From assembly GCA_902775735.1 (NCBI GenBank), contig CACYNH010000004.1:23248-87247 (forward strand): a stretch of DNA of 64,000 bases. Reading direction: 5' to 3'. The notes under the pieces were generated by a model. It searched no databases, was not told the DNA's origin, and was given only the letters and a program-made list of their open reading frames with translations. Origin of the DNA: an uncultured Erysipelotrichaceae bacterium (GTDB taxonomy: Bacteria > Bacillota_I > Bacilli_A > Erysipelotrichales > Erysipelotrichaceae). Made by a program: the position numbers and the translations under genes. Positions 1 through 8,130 of this stretch are shown here, in pieces. The first letter of the stretch is position 1; every line of letters starts with the position of its first letter.

Positions 1-1
1 C

Positions 2-1087
2 GCGGAAAAGCTCAATGAGGCGGCTTCAACGCTTTCCCTGGATTATACGTTCAGCGCCACGGCTTTTTCAGAAATCCACAAGCACGGTTTTGACGCCGAC
101 GTGATTCTTCTGGCGCCTCAGATTGCCTGGCAGCTGAAGAAGGCGAAGGAAGTGTTTGAACCCCGTCTTGTCCTTGCCATTCCGGCAGCGGCCTTCGCGT
201 CCTATGACGCCGGAGCGGTCATTCAGTTTGTGCAGGCGGAGCTTGCGAAGAAACAGACCACAAAGGAAGAGATCGCGATCGCGAAACTCATGCGCGACAT
301 CGACACCAGCGCCGTCATGTTTGTCATCAATATGGTTCATGACCGTGACAGCACCCGCTATTACCAGCGTCTTTATGAAGCCGGCAATGTGATCTTCACC
401 GAGGAAGTCATCAAGGAACAGAATTCCCGCCAGGATATTATCGATATTCTCGACACCCAGTTAAGAGCCATCCGTCAGAAATTCAGAGTGGACGCTGTCT
501 CCATTTCCGTGCCCGGTATTCTGACCGGGGAATCCGAAGTGAAACGGGTGGATTATGAGGAGCTTTCCCAAAGCCTCAGTGAACACTGCGGCTTGCCGGT
601 CTATGTCTTCCATAACACGGTGGCCGTGGCCTATGGCTATTATGCCCAGCAGGGAAAGTATGACATTGTCTGCTACCACTCGCAGCCGGCCGGTACGATG
701 GGCGGAGGAACCGGAACCGTCTACCGCGGCATGCCGGTCAACGGCAGAAACCAGATGGCAGGCGAACTGGATCCGATCTTCAGAATGCAGTTTCCCGAAT
801 TCGCGGACTCATTCAGTGAAGTGACGCCGGCGGACGTGAAAAGGGCGGTGGTCTTCTATCTGGCCGCGGCGATCTCTGAATTCGCGCCGGAAGTGATCCT
901 GGTGCGCAGCGCGCTGACGCCGGATATGGATGAGCTGAAGGAAGAGCTGAAGAAGTATATGAAAGAAAAGGACATCCCCGACCTGATTCATGTCAGGGAT
1001 ATCGGCGAATACGCATTATTGGGAACCATGCTGTATGGAATGCACAGATTCAAGGGCGGGGTTTCTTCCGCGGCCCTTGTGAAATAA
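2..1087 (+). CDS. PTS EIIB (lactose/cellobiose type) fused to a degenerate ROK kinase-like domain, 5' partial
   Basis: The reading frame is open from the first bases of the window, so the true start lies upstream. The first roughly 95 visible residues match the lactose/cellobiose EIIB fold (segments ADVILLAPQIAWQLKK and IPAAAFASYDAG). The phosphocysteine of this family sits near the N-terminus, before the window, and cannot be seen. From about residue 115 the protein follows a ROK sugar kinase layout: a strand-turn-strand start, then VSISVPGIL, then PVYVFHNTVAVAYGYY, then GGGTGTVYRG. The usual DxGxT phosphate loop reads NMVHDRDS, the catalytic Asp of the END/ND motif is Thr, and the CxCGxxGC zinc motif is absent. 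The ROK part is therefore probably a non-catalytic sensor or regulatory domain (inference). A Gfo/Idh/MocA gene follows 22 bases later, probably in the same operon. Confidence 0.75.
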   Translation, partial: AEKLNEAASTLSLDYTFSATAFSEIHKHGFDADVILLAPQIAWQLKKAKEVFEPRLVLAIPAAAFASYDAGAVIQFVQAELAKKQTTKEEIAIAKLMRDIDTSAVMFVINMVHDRDSTRYYQRLYEAGNVIFTEEVIKEQNSRQDIIDILDTQLRAIRQKFRVDAVSISVPGILTGESEVKRVDYEELSQSLSEHCGLPVYVFHNTVAVAYGYYAQQGKYDIVCYHSQPAGTMGGGTGTVYRGMPVNGRNQMAGELDPIFRMQFPEFADSFSEVTPADVKRAVVFYLAAAISEFAPEVILVRSALTPDMDELKEELKKYMKEKDIPDLIHVRDIGEYALLGTMLYGMHRFKGGVSSAALVK

Positions 1088-1109
1088 ACACAGGAAGGAG
1101 AGCTGAAAT

Positions 1110-2138
1110 ATGAGTGACAAATTAAGAATCGGATTTATCGGCAACGGCAAAAGCACCAACCGCTACCACGCGCCTTTTATCCTGACAAGAAGGGACACCA
1201 TCGAAATCAGAAAGATCTGGGCAAGAAACCTGAACAAGAAGGACTGGGCAAGAATTGAGGGCGTCACCTATACCGACAATCTGGATGATGTTCTTTATGA
1301 TCCCGAAATCGATGTGATCGTCATCACCCTTCCCCATAACCTGCACTATGACTACATCAGGAAGGTTCTCGAAGCCGGAAAGAACTGCGTCTGCGAAAAG
1401 CCTTTCGTCGAAACAAGTGAGCAGGCAAAGGAACTGTTTGCCCTGGCGGATGAAAAGGGACTCATGCTGCAGTGCTATCAGAACAGAAGATTCGATTCCG
1501 ATTTCCTGACCGTGCAGAAGGTCATTGAATCGGGAAAACTGGGCGATCTTCTTGAACTGGAAATGCATTTCGACTATTACCGTCCCGAAATTCCTGAATC
1601 CGTGAAGGAGTTCCATCCCGCCTTCAGCTACCTCTACGGACACGGCTGCCATACGCTTGATCAGGTTATCTCCTATTTCGGCAAACCGGATCATGTCCAC
1701 TATGACGTCAGACAGCTTTTAGGCGAAGGAAGAATGAACGATTACTTTGATCTGGACCTTTACTACGGCATCCTCAAGGTTTCCGTCAAGTCCTCCTACT
1801 TCCGCGTCAAAGAAAGACCTTCCTTCATTGTCTATGGCAAAAAGGGCATGTTTGAGAAGTATTACAAAGACAGACAGGAAGCCGACCTCAAGAAGTTCTA
1901 CCTGCCCGAAGGCCATTCCGACTTCGGCGTCGACACGCCCGATCAGTACGGCACGCTGAGATATTATGACGAAGACGGCTTCCATGAGGAAAAGGTCGTT
2001 TCCGTCAAAGGCGACTACGGATATTACTATGACGCTCTGTATGAAACAATCAGAAACGGAAAGCCGCAGCTGGTCACCCATGAGCAGACATTATGGCAGC
2101 TGGAGATGCTGGAGACAGGCGTCAGAGACCTCAGATAA
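1110..2138 (+). CDS. Gfo/Idh/MocA family NAD(P)-dependent oxidoreductase
   Basis: This 342-residue protein begins with the Rossmann motif RIGFIGNGKS and carries the family lysine in CEKPFVETSEQA, near residue 97. The C-terminal half is the usual alpha/beta domain, with an HGCHTLDQVISYFG stretch. The family oxidises or reduces sugars and cyclitols with NAD(P). Length and layout resemble the YdgJ/YhhX branch, but the substrate cannot be read from sequence. The start is supported by AGGAAGGAG about 10 bases upstream. The gene follows the EIIB-ROK fusion closely, so a role in the same carbohydrate pathway is likely (inference). A hairpin terminator lies 11 bases after the stop. Confidence 0.88.
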   Translation: MSDKLRIGFIGNGKSTNRYHAPFILTRRDTIEIRKIWARNLNKKDWARIEGVTYTDNLDDVLYDPEIDVIVITLPHNLHYDYIRKVLEAGKNCVCEKPFVETSEQAKELFALADEKGLMLQCYQNRRFDSDFLTVQKVIESGKLGDLLELEMHFDYYRPEIPESVKEFHPAFSYLYGHGCHTLDQVISYFGKPDHVHYDVRQLLGEGRMNDYFDLDLYYGILKVSVKSSYFRVKERPSFIVYGKKGMFEKYYKDRQEADLKKFYLPEGHSDFGVDTPDQYGTLRYYDEDGFHEEKVVSVKGDYGYYYDALYETIRNGKPQLVTHEQTLWQLEMLETGVRDLR

Positions 2139-2149
2139 GACAGAAGAAT

Positions 2150-2168
2150 AGAACCTGCGGGTTCTTTT
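2150..2168 (+). terminator. Intrinsic terminator after the Gfo/Idh/MocA gene
   Basis: GAACC and GGTTC flank a TGCG tetraloop and are followed by TTTT. The stem is short, but the position 11 bases past the stop and before a convergent gene fits a terminator. Confidence 0.55.
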
Positions 2169-2176
2169 CGTTATGC

Positions 2177-3016
2177 TCAGATTTTGTCCAGAGGCTCCGC
2201 TTTGGAAGGAGGCGGGAACTCACGGTCGATGGCGTCCATGTAAGGCATGATGTCAAAGTCCGCGAAAGCCAGATTTGTTTTTAAATGCGAAAGCGATGAA
2301 GTTGAGAAAAGGGCAGGGCAGTCATTGAACCTTGTCACAAACCCCAGCATGAGCGCCTGGCGGGTGATGCCGTTTTCCTCACAGATTTTCTGAATCACCG
2401 GATTTTTTCTAACGCTGGCGTCAGAGCGGTAAGCCGAGCCAAGGGAAGAATAGGCCATCGGCATGATTCCATGCTCTCTTAAAAACGGAAGAAGATCATA
2501 TTCCGGACCTCTGGTCATGAGGTTGTAGAGGATCTGATCGCAGAAGCAGTTTTCGCCTCCCGGTATTGCCAGCAGATCCTTCATGTCATGGATATCGAAA
2601 TTGGACACGCCCCATTCCCTGATCAGGCCTTCTCTGCGGATTTCTTCAATCTCATCCACAAACTCTTCAAGGTTCACGTCTTCACGCCAGTGCAGAAGGT
2701 AGAGATCGAAATAATCCGTTCGCATTCTTTGCAGCGAATCCGTCACGCTTTTCCTCAGGCGGTGTTTCATGACGCTTTCGGGATGGACTTTATCAAGCAG
2801 ATAATATGAATCGCGGGGAATGTCCCGCAGAGCTTTTTCCAGACGTTTTTCGCACATGCCGCACGCGTACATTTCGGCGGTATCGATTAATGTCAGACCA
2901 TAGCTGCCGAGCGCCTCACGCACACAGGAAAGAGCTTCCGGCGGAGCGGAAGACCAGAACTGGGTGGTGCCGAGACCCGCCAGTGAGATTTTCTGGTAAT
3001 CTTTTTGATATCGCAT
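2177..3016 (-). CDS. Aldo/keto reductase
   Basis: This 279-residue protein matches the AKR (beta/alpha)8 barrel. DTAEMYACG contains the catalytic Asp and Tyr, LLDKVHPE carries the catalytic Lys, and LYLLHWRED carries the His of the tetrad. EWGVSNFD is the usual downstream motif. The family reduces aldehydes and ketones with NADPH; the substrate is unknown. It is slightly shorter than typical 280-320 residue members. It is convergent with the upstream oxidoreductase gene and divergent from the phosphoesterase gene. No strong ribosome binding site precedes the ATG, and CATAAT lies 7-12 bases upstream, so a very short leader is possible. Confidence 0.88.
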   Translation of the reverse strand: MRYQKDYQKISLAGLGTTQFWSSAPPEALSCVREALGSYGLTLIDTAEMYACGMCEKRLEKALRDIPRDSYYLLDKVHPESVMKHRLRKSVTDSLQRMRTDYFDLYLLHWREDVNLEEFVDEIEEIRREGLIREWGVSNFDIHDMKDLLAIPGGENCFCDQILYNLMTRGPEYDLLPFLREHGIMPMAYSSLGSAYRSDASVRKNPVIQKICEENGITRQALMLGFVTRFNDCPALFSTSSLSHLKTNLAFADFDIMPYMDAIDREFPPPSKAEPLDKI

Positions 3017-3057
3017 GGATTCATTATGGCATGAATCCCGGAGATCAGGGCATAAAA

Positions 3058-3086
3058 TGCCTGCGTGGTGATTTTTGGCTTATAAT
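3058..3086 (+). promoter_or_regulatory. Promoter of the metallophosphoesterase gene
   Basis: A perfect TATAAT lies at 3081-3086; the -35 (TGCCTG at 3058-3063, 17-bp spacing) is weak. The -10 lies downstream of an upstream in-frame ATG (3075), so translation must begin later, at 3123. Confidence 0.5.
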
Positions 3087-3122
3087 GGGTACATGTTTTC
3101 CCGGGGAGAGTTTAAAAACAGA

Positions 3123-4334
3123 ATGATACAGACACTCATGTGCGCGCTGGCCTTCTGCGCTGTTTCAGGCTGCGCCGCCCATGAAAGAGAGGAGAGTGAA
3201 CCGGTGAATACGAAAGAGGAAGTCAGACTGATGGCCGCCACCGACCTTCATCATTTATCTGAAACGCTTTATGATTCTTCATCTGAAATCTTCGCGAAGC
3301 TGATGGCAACCAATGACGGCAAGCTGTTTGAGGAAAGCACAGCCATTCTCGAAGCGCTCAAAGAAAGAGCCATAGAAGAAAAACCGGACGCTTTACTGCT
3401 GGCCGGTGACCTGACATTCAATGGCGAACTGGTGTCGCTGAAGGAAATCGCGCAGGTGCTTGCGCAGGTGGAAGCGGCAGGCATTCCTGTTTATGTGATT
3501 CCCGGCAACCATGACATCAATTACGCTTACGCCTGTGAATACTTCGGCAATGAGGCAAAACCGGTGGAGCAGATTTCTCCGCAGGCTTTTGCGGAAGTGA
3601 TGGGACCTTATGGCTATGAGGATGCTTTATACCGCGATGGCGCCTCGCTTTCCTATATCGCGTCTCTGGCGGATGATCTCTGGCTTTTGACACTGGACGC
3701 CAATGTGCCGGAAGAAAGAGGATACATTCCAGCGGAGACACTGACATGGGCAGAACCTCTTCTGGCAAAAGCGCAGGAAGAGCGAATCCGGGTTGTGGTG
3801 ATGAGCCATCAGAACGTGCTGGTTCAGAACTCGATGATGTACAACGGCTATGTCATCAACAACCATGAGGCGGTTGAGCATATGCTGAAGAAATACGGGG
3901 TTACCCTGGTCATGAGCGGCCACTCGCATCTGGAACATACTGCCGTATCGGACGGCCTTACGGATATTTGTTCAGAATCTCTTGCCGTATATCCGCTGCA
4001 GTATGGTATGATAACTCTCGCCGCGTCTGAAACTGATTTCATCTATGAGAAGAAAAAGCTCGGCATCAAAGAACAGGAATCATTCGACCGCTTCGCTGAA
4101 ACGGTGGAGAGGATGGTCGTCTCCATTGTGAGTGAAGCCACGCAGGATGAAACCGAGCGGGCCTGCATGACGGAATTCGCCATCGCCTTAAACGCCGCCT
4201 GCTTCTCAGGCGACAGACAGAGTGCCGAAGATCTCGCTGATGAGGCGGGCAGAAGGCTCTGGAGGCAGAAGGCAGGGGACACTTTCTGGGGATATTATAT
4301 TGAAAATATCTTTGCGGAAATGGGACTGAACTGA
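3123..4334 (+). CDS. Calcineurin-like metallophosphoesterase, lipoprotein
   Basis: The start is placed at 3123 because a TATAAT box lies between the earlier in-frame ATG and here, and GGGGAGAG precedes this ATG by 12 bases. The N-terminus is then a lipoprotein signal, MIQTLMCALAFCAVSGC, with the lipobox Cys near residue 17. The metallophosphoesterase metal ligands are in order: DLHHL, GDLTFNGE, GNHDIN, SHQN and GHSHLEHT. Such enzymes hydrolyse phosphomonoesters or diesters with two metal ions; here the enzyme would be anchored outside the membrane. The substrate is unknown. The C-terminal 130 residues form a helical tail with no recognised motif. It stands alone between divergent and downstream promoters. 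Confidence 0.85.
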   Translation: MIQTLMCALAFCAVSGCAAHEREESEPVNTKEEVRLMAATDLHHLSETLYDSSSEIFAKLMATNDGKLFEESTAILEALKERAIEEKPDALLLAGDLTFNGELVSLKEIAQVLAQVEAAGIPVYVIPGNHDINYAYACEYFGNEAKPVEQISPQAFAEVMGPYGYEDALYRDGASLSYIASLADDLWLLTLDANVPEERGYIPAETLTWAEPLLAKAQEERIRVVVMSHQNVLVQNSMMYNGYVINNHEAVEHMLKKYGVTLVMSGHSHLEHTAVSDGLTDICSESLAVYPLQYGMITLAASETDFIYEKKKLGIKEQESFDRFAETVERMVVSIVSEATQDETERACMTEFAIALNAACFSGDRQSAEDLADEAGRRLWRQKAGDTFWGYYIENIFAEMGLN

Positions 4335-4422
4335 GGTCAGTTGTGCGATCTTTCGCAATGTTTCAGTGTTTTTCAGGAAGAAAAAACTTTCATGAATTTT
4401 CACCGGAATTTTTGATTCAAAG

Positions 4423-4460
4423 CACTTGCGAAGCAATGTGAAATACTATAATCTTGGTAT
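4423..4460 (+). promoter_or_regulatory. Promoter with two tandem imperfect palindromes upstream of nrdD
   Basis: CACTTGCGAAGCAATGTG (4423-4440) and ATACTATAATCTTGGTAT (4443-4460) are imperfect inverted repeats with centres 20 bp apart. TATAAT at 4447-4452 lies inside the second and TTGCGA at 4426-4431 inside the first. NrdR controls ribonucleotide reductase genes through tandem boxes, but these match its consensus poorly, so the identity of the regulator is a guess. Confidence 0.35.
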
Positions 4461-4512
4461 TGTTAAGAAAGGTTGGAAATCCAACCTTTCTGAATGTAAG
4501 GGGTGTTTTAAT

Positions 4513-6717
4513 ATGCAAGTAATCAAAAGAAGCGGTGAGGAAGTCACCTTCGATTCATTCAAAATCGAGAACGCGGTCCGCAAGGCAAACGCGGCCACAG
4601 AACCTGCAAAGCGCACAGACGAAGAAGAAATTGCCAGAATCACAAAGGCAGTTGTCGATAAATGCATGAACCTCGGCAGAGCCGTATCCGTCGAGGAAAT
4701 CCAGGACATGGTTGAAAATGAGCTCATGGCAGCCAGAATCTATCAGGTCGCCCATAACTACATCACATACCGTTATGAAAGAGCTCTTGTCCGCAAGGCC
4801 AACACAACCGACAAGCAGATCCTGACCCTGATCGGCCGCACCAATGAAGAGGCCAAGCAGGAAAACTCAAACAAGAACCCGACCGTCAACTCCACCCAGC
4901 GTGACTATATGGCCGGTGAGGTTTCCAAGGATATCACCCGCAGATTCCTTCTGCCGCCGGAAATCTGGGAAGCCCACACAAAGGGAATCATCCATTTCCA
5001 TGATGCCGACTACTTTGCCCAGCCGATGTACAACTGCTGCCTGATCAACCTCGAGGACATGCTGCAGAACGGAACGGTCATTTCCGAAACCGCGATTGAA
5101 AAGCCGCACAGCTTCGCGACCGCCTGCAATATCGCCACCCAGATCATTGCCCAGGTCGCTTCCAACCAGTACGGCGGCCAGACGGTTTCCCTGACCCACC
5201 TGGCACCGTTCGTTGAGGTTTCCAGACAGAAGCACAGAAGAGCGGTCGCCGAGGAACTCGCGGCTGCCGGCATCGACGTCGACAACGAAAAGGTCAATAT
5301 CATCGCCGAAAAGAGAGTCCGCAAGGAAATCGAAACCGGCGTGCAGACAATCCAGTATCAGATCATCACTCTCATGACCACCAACGGCCAGGCTCCGTTC
5401 GTCACAGTCTTCATGTATCTTGATGAAGCGGAAGAAGGCCAGACAAGAGATGACCTGGCCCTCATCATTGAGGAAATGCTGAAGCAGAGAATGCTCGGCG
5501 TCAAGAACGAGAAGGGCGTCTACATCACACCGGCCTTCCCGAAGCTGATCTATGTTCTTGATGAGGACAACATCCACGAGGATTCCAAATACTGGTATCT
5601 GACAAAGCTCTCGGCTGAATGCACAGCCAAGAGAATGGTTCCGGACTACATCTCCGCGAAGATGATGAAGGAATACAAGGGCGACGTCTATGGCTGCATG
5701 GGCTGCCGTTCCTTCCTGACTCCGGACAGATTCACAGACACCGGCACATTCGGCAATCCCGAACACGCCGGCAACTATGATCCTTCAAAGCACAAGTATT
5801 ACGGACGATTCAACCAGGGCGTCGTTACCCTCAACCTGGTCGATATCGCCTGCTCCTCAGGCAGGGATATGGACAAGTTCTGGCAGATCTTCGATGAAAG
5901 ACTCGACCTCTGCTATGACGCTCTCATGATCCGTCACAACCGTCTCAAGGGCACACCGAGCGACGTCGCTCCGATTCTCTGGCAGAACGGCGCCATCGCC
6001 AGACTGCAGAAGGGCGAAGTCATCGACCCGCTGCTCTATAACGGCTATTCCACCATTTCCCTGGGATATGGCGGTCTGTGCGAGTGCGTGAAGTATATGA
6101 CAGGCCTTTCCCACACAACGCCGGAAGGCGAAAAGTTCGGCCTGGAAGTCATGCAGCACATGAACGACGCCTGCGCGAAGTGGAAGGCTGCCACAAACAT
6201 CGACTTCTCCGTTTACGGCACACCGATGGAATCCACAACCTACAAGTTCGCCAAGTGCCTGCAGGAAAGATTCGGCATCATCGAAGGCGTCACTGACAAG
6301 AACTACATCACAAACTCCTATCACATTCATGTGACAGAGAACATCAACGCCTTTGACAAGCTCACCAAGGAAGCACGCTTCCAGAAGCTTTCCCCGGGCG
6401 GAGCGATCTCCTATGTCGAAGTTCCCAACATGCAGAACAACATCCAGGCAGTCCTGGCGATCATGAAGCACATCTACAAGACAATCATGTACGCCGAGCT
6501 CAACACCAAGAGCGACTACTGCCAGGTGTGCGGATATGACGGTGAAATCCAGATCAAAGAGGATGAGCACCACAAGCTGATCTGGACCTGCCCGAACTGC
6601 GGCAACACCGACCAGAACAAGATGAACGTCGCAAGACGCACCTGCGGCTACATCGGCACCCAGTACTGGAACCAGGGCAGAACCCAGGAAATCAAGGAAA
6701 GAGTTCTCCACCTGTAA
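4513..6717 (+). CDS. nrdD: Anaerobic (class III) ribonucleoside-triphosphate reductase, large subunit
   Basis: NrdD reduces ribonucleoside triphosphates to deoxy forms under anaerobic conditions with a glycyl radical. The 734-residue product starts at MQVIKRSGEEVTF, chosen because AAGGGGTG lies just upstream and the family ATP-cone begins exactly there. The ATP-cone occupies about residues 1-95. Active-site region PMYNCCLINLEDML and the CMGCRSF segment are present. A C-terminal zinc site is formed by CQVC and CPNC. The radical motif RRTCGYIG places the glycyl radical at about Gly712. The activase NrdG is not adjacent but 11 kb downstream. A terminator follows. The open frame extends 29 codons upstream through the promoter region; those codons are unlikely to be translated. 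Confidence 0.97.
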   Translation: MQVIKRSGEEVTFDSFKIENAVRKANAATEPAKRTDEEEIARITKAVVDKCMNLGRAVSVEEIQDMVENELMAARIYQVAHNYITYRYERALVRKANTTDKQILTLIGRTNEEAKQENSNKNPTVNSTQRDYMAGEVSKDITRRFLLPPEIWEAHTKGIIHFHDADYFAQPMYNCCLINLEDMLQNGTVISETAIEKPHSFATACNIATQIIAQVASNQYGGQTVSLTHLAPFVEVSRQKHRRAVAEELAAAGIDVDNEKVNIIAEKRVRKEIETGVQTIQYQIITLMTTNGQAPFVTVFMYLDEAEEGQTRDDLALIIEEMLKQRMLGVKNEKGVYITPAFPKLIYVLDEDNIHEDSKYWYLTKLSAECTAKRMVPDYISAKMMKEYKGDVYGCMGCRSFLTPDRFTDTGTFGNPEHAGNYDPSKHKYYGRFNQGVVTLNLVDIACSSGRDMDKFWQIFDERLDLCYDALMIRHNRLKGTPSDVAPILWQNGAIARLQKGEVIDPLLYNGYSTISLGYGGLCECVKYMTGLSHTTPEGEKFGLEVMQHMNDACAKWKAATNIDFSVYGTPMESTTYKFAKCLQERFGIIEGVTDKNYITNSYHIHVTENINAFDKLTKEARFQKLSPGGAISYVEVPNMQNNIQAVLAIMKHIYKTIMYAELNTKSDYCQVCGYDGEIQIKEDEHHKLIWTCPNCGNTDQNKMNVARRTCGYIGTQYWNQGRTQEIKERVLHL

Positions 6718-6753
6718 TACCGGATTCATAACAGAATCAGATTGCCAAAGATG

Positions 6754-6788
6754 AAAACCCTCGCAAGATTTGTGAGGGTTTTGTTTTC
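6754..6788 (+). terminator. Intrinsic terminator of nrdD
   Basis: A 12-bp stem (AAAACCCTCGCA with TGTGAGGGTTTT, one G-T pair) with an AGATT loop is followed by GTTTTC. It lies 37 bases after the nrdD stop. Confidence 0.8.
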
Positions 6789-6805
6789 GGCCGGTGTTCC
6801 GTCAG

Positions 6806-6827
6806 AAAAACACCGGCTGTGCCGGTG
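6806..6827 (-). terminator. Intrinsic terminator on the minus strand, retained behind a gene remnant
   Basis: Read on the minus strand: CACCGGC, ACA loop, GCCGGTG, then TTTTT. It lies about 25 bases after the stop of the truncated ferredoxin-type reductase remnant, showing the 3' end of that old gene is intact. Confidence 0.65.
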
Positions 6828-6852
6828 CTTCAGAAATGATACACAGGATTGC

Positions 6853-7035
6853 TTACTGTTCAAATTCAGCCGTGACTCTGGTGAGCAGCTCACAGATCGG
6901 CAGATGCTGGGGACAGACTCTTTCACACTTGCCGCATTTAATGCAGTCGGAAGGCTTTCCGTTTTCCGCCACCGCTCTTTCGTAATAGAGATTGACGTTC
7001 CAGTCTTTTTTGACCTGGGCGCCCTTGACGCGCGC
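6853..7035 (-). pseudogene. 3' remnant of an aldo/keto reductase with C-terminal 4Fe-4S domain
   Basis: The last roughly 60 residues read like the C-terminus of ferredoxin-type aldo/keto reductases (COG1453 type). SDCIKCGKCERVCPQHLPI supplies four cysteines spaced as in a 4Fe-4S site, and LLTRVTAEFE closes the family. The barrel domain that should precede it is missing: upstream of about 7035 the sequence switches to a different gene on the other strand. An ATG at 7098 keeps the frame open but encodes unrelated residues. A terminator of the right polarity follows. I read this as the end of a gene truncated by deletion or rearrangement; residual expression is unlikely. Confidence 0.7.
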
Positions 7036-7038
7036 GGG

Positions 7039-7359
7039 ATGGACACAGAATATTACGGTTTCTTCTACAACCGTGTTTTTGAGGAAAGGGCGAATCATGA
7101 TATTTCCCTTGCGCTCTCATCACCGGATGAACTGAAGGGCCTGATGCCGACTGATATCATCACCGCCGGTCAGGATAACCTGAAGCCGGAAGCAGAAAGA
7201 TATTATGAACTGCTGCAGACCGCAGGTGTTGAGACGACATACCGCTGCTTTGAAAACAGCCGCCACGGTTTTCTCGTAAACCTTTATGATGAATGGCAGG
7301 AAGGCGAAGATTACGTTTCTTCTCTTGTCCTGAAGCATCTGGCTGCTCATAACGGCTGA
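7039..7359 (+). pseudogene. 3' remnant of an alpha/beta hydrolase (lipase/esterase type)
   Basis: About 107 residues match the C-terminal part of alpha/beta-hydrolase fold-3 esterases. IITAGQDNLKPEAERYYELL holds the catalytic Asp region, and RHGFLVNL holds the catalytic His. The N-terminal half with the HGGG oxyanion motif and the GDSAG nucleophile is missing. Upstream of about 7039 the same bases instead encode the opposite-strand ferredoxin-type reductase remnant. The frame can be read from 6742, but that extension is antisense to the remnant and crosses the nrdD terminator. A terminator follows at 7396. The piece is best treated as a truncated gene. Confidence 0.7.
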
Positions 7360-7395
7360 TCATATTGCACAGACAGTACTGAATAATGCATGCAG

Positions 7396-7424
7396 GAGCT
7401 TCCCGTTAACGGGAGGCTCTTTTC
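7396..7424 (+). terminator. Intrinsic terminator behind the hydrolase remnant
   Basis: GAGCTTCCCG and CGGGAGGCTC pair around TTAA (one mismatch) and are followed by TTTTC. It is the original 3' end of the truncated hydrolase gene. Confidence 0.65.
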
Positions 7425-7466
7425 GCTGTGCCGAAACGCAAAATGAGAATGAGTCATACGCAAAGC

Positions 7467-7491
7467 CCTGTGTATTGTGAGACAATACAGG
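7467..7491 (+). promoter_or_regulatory. Inverted repeat just upstream of the DUF3795 gene
   Basis: CCTGTGTATTGT and ACAATACAGG form an interrupted palindrome ending 5 bases before the ATG at 7496. It could be an operator or a leader hairpin. No T-run follows, so it is not a terminator. Confidence 0.35.
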
Positions 7492-7495
7492 CAGA

Positions 7496-7783
7496 ATGAA
7501 TACAATAAATGAAATGATTGCATACTGCGGCGTGGACTGCGGTGAATGCGCTGATTTAAAAACGGGAAAATGCCCCGGCTGCCGCAGGAGCGTCTGGCCT
7601 GAGGGCAATGAATGTCCGCCGGTTTCCTGCTGCAGAAGAAAAGGGATTATCTGCTGCGGGGACTGCGAACGGTTTCCATGTAAGATGATGAAGGAATTCT
7701 ATGAGGAAAACCGGGCGCATTACGAAGCATATGAACGCATGGAAGAATACAGAGCAAACAAAAGGGGAGAGATCACATGGTGA
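7496..7783 (+). CDS. DUF3795-type cysteine-rich zinc-binding protein
   Basis: This 95-residue protein is typical of the DUF3795 family: it opens with AYCGVDCGECADL and continues with CPGCRR, CPPVSCCRRKGI and CCGDCERFPC. The dozen or so cysteines suggest one or more metal sites. No biochemical role is established that I know of. No clear ribosome binding site precedes the ATG at 7496; an ATG at 7514 is an alternative that would still keep the first cysteines. The stop overlaps the start of the next gene by 7 bases, so the two are co-translated. Confidence 0.75.
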   Translation: MNTINEMIAYCGVDCGECADLKTGKCPGCRRSVWPEGNECPPVSCCRRKGIICCGDCERFPCKMMKEFYEENRAHYEAYERMEEYRANKRGEITW

Positions 7784-8094
7784 CAGGATACAGGGCTGAA
7801 CTGATTTCATTTACAGGCAATCCTTCCAGAAAAGTCAATGGAATGAAAGGCCATAAGGGCGTTCTGATTGAAGCCAGGACAGGAGAAGGACTGTTTCTTT
7901 TCTGGGTGGCGGATCTTAACTCCGAAGACGCTTATACCTTAAGGACCTCAACCGTCCTGTCAGTTGAAAACAGTCAGGAAGACCTCTATACCTACAGAAC
8001 CGCCAACTCCGTTTATACCTTCCGGATTGAAGGTGAAACTTCAAAGGATGAACTGGCGGAAGCGGCGATGATGGTTGGATATTATGAAGTTTAA
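7777..8094 (+). CDS. Small conserved-looking protein of unknown function
   Basis: The 105-residue product starts at an ATG overlapping the end of the DUF3795 gene, with AAAGGGGAGAG 7-8 bases upstream. It has no membrane segment or signal peptide. The composition suggests a small beta-rich domain (alternating strands around VLIEARTG, GLFLFWVADL, DLYTYRTANSVYTF) ending in a short acidic helix. I do not recognise the family. Overlap with the DUF3795 gene suggests a joint function. A strong bidirectional terminator follows within 5 bases. Confidence 0.6.
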   Translation: MVTGYRAELISFTGNPSRKVNGMKGHKGVLIEARTGEGLFLFWVADLNSEDAYTLRTSTVLSVENSQEDLYTYRTANSVYTFRIEGETSKDELAEAAMMVGYYEV

Positions 8095-8098
8095 AAAA

Positions 8099-8128
8099 TC
8101 CGGATCAGGTAACTGATCCGGAATGCTT
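8099..8128. terminator. Bidirectional terminator
   Basis: TCCGGATCAG and CTGATCCGGA pair perfectly around GTAA. A T-run follows on the plus strand and an A-run precedes, so it can serve both converging genes. Confidence 0.85.
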
Positions 8129-8130
8129 TT

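Noticed and set aside
4867..5766. Long minus-strand open frame opposite nrdD
   Set aside because: It is antisense to a certain gene, has no ribosome binding site or recognisable domain, and its residue pattern is the shadow of nrdD codons.
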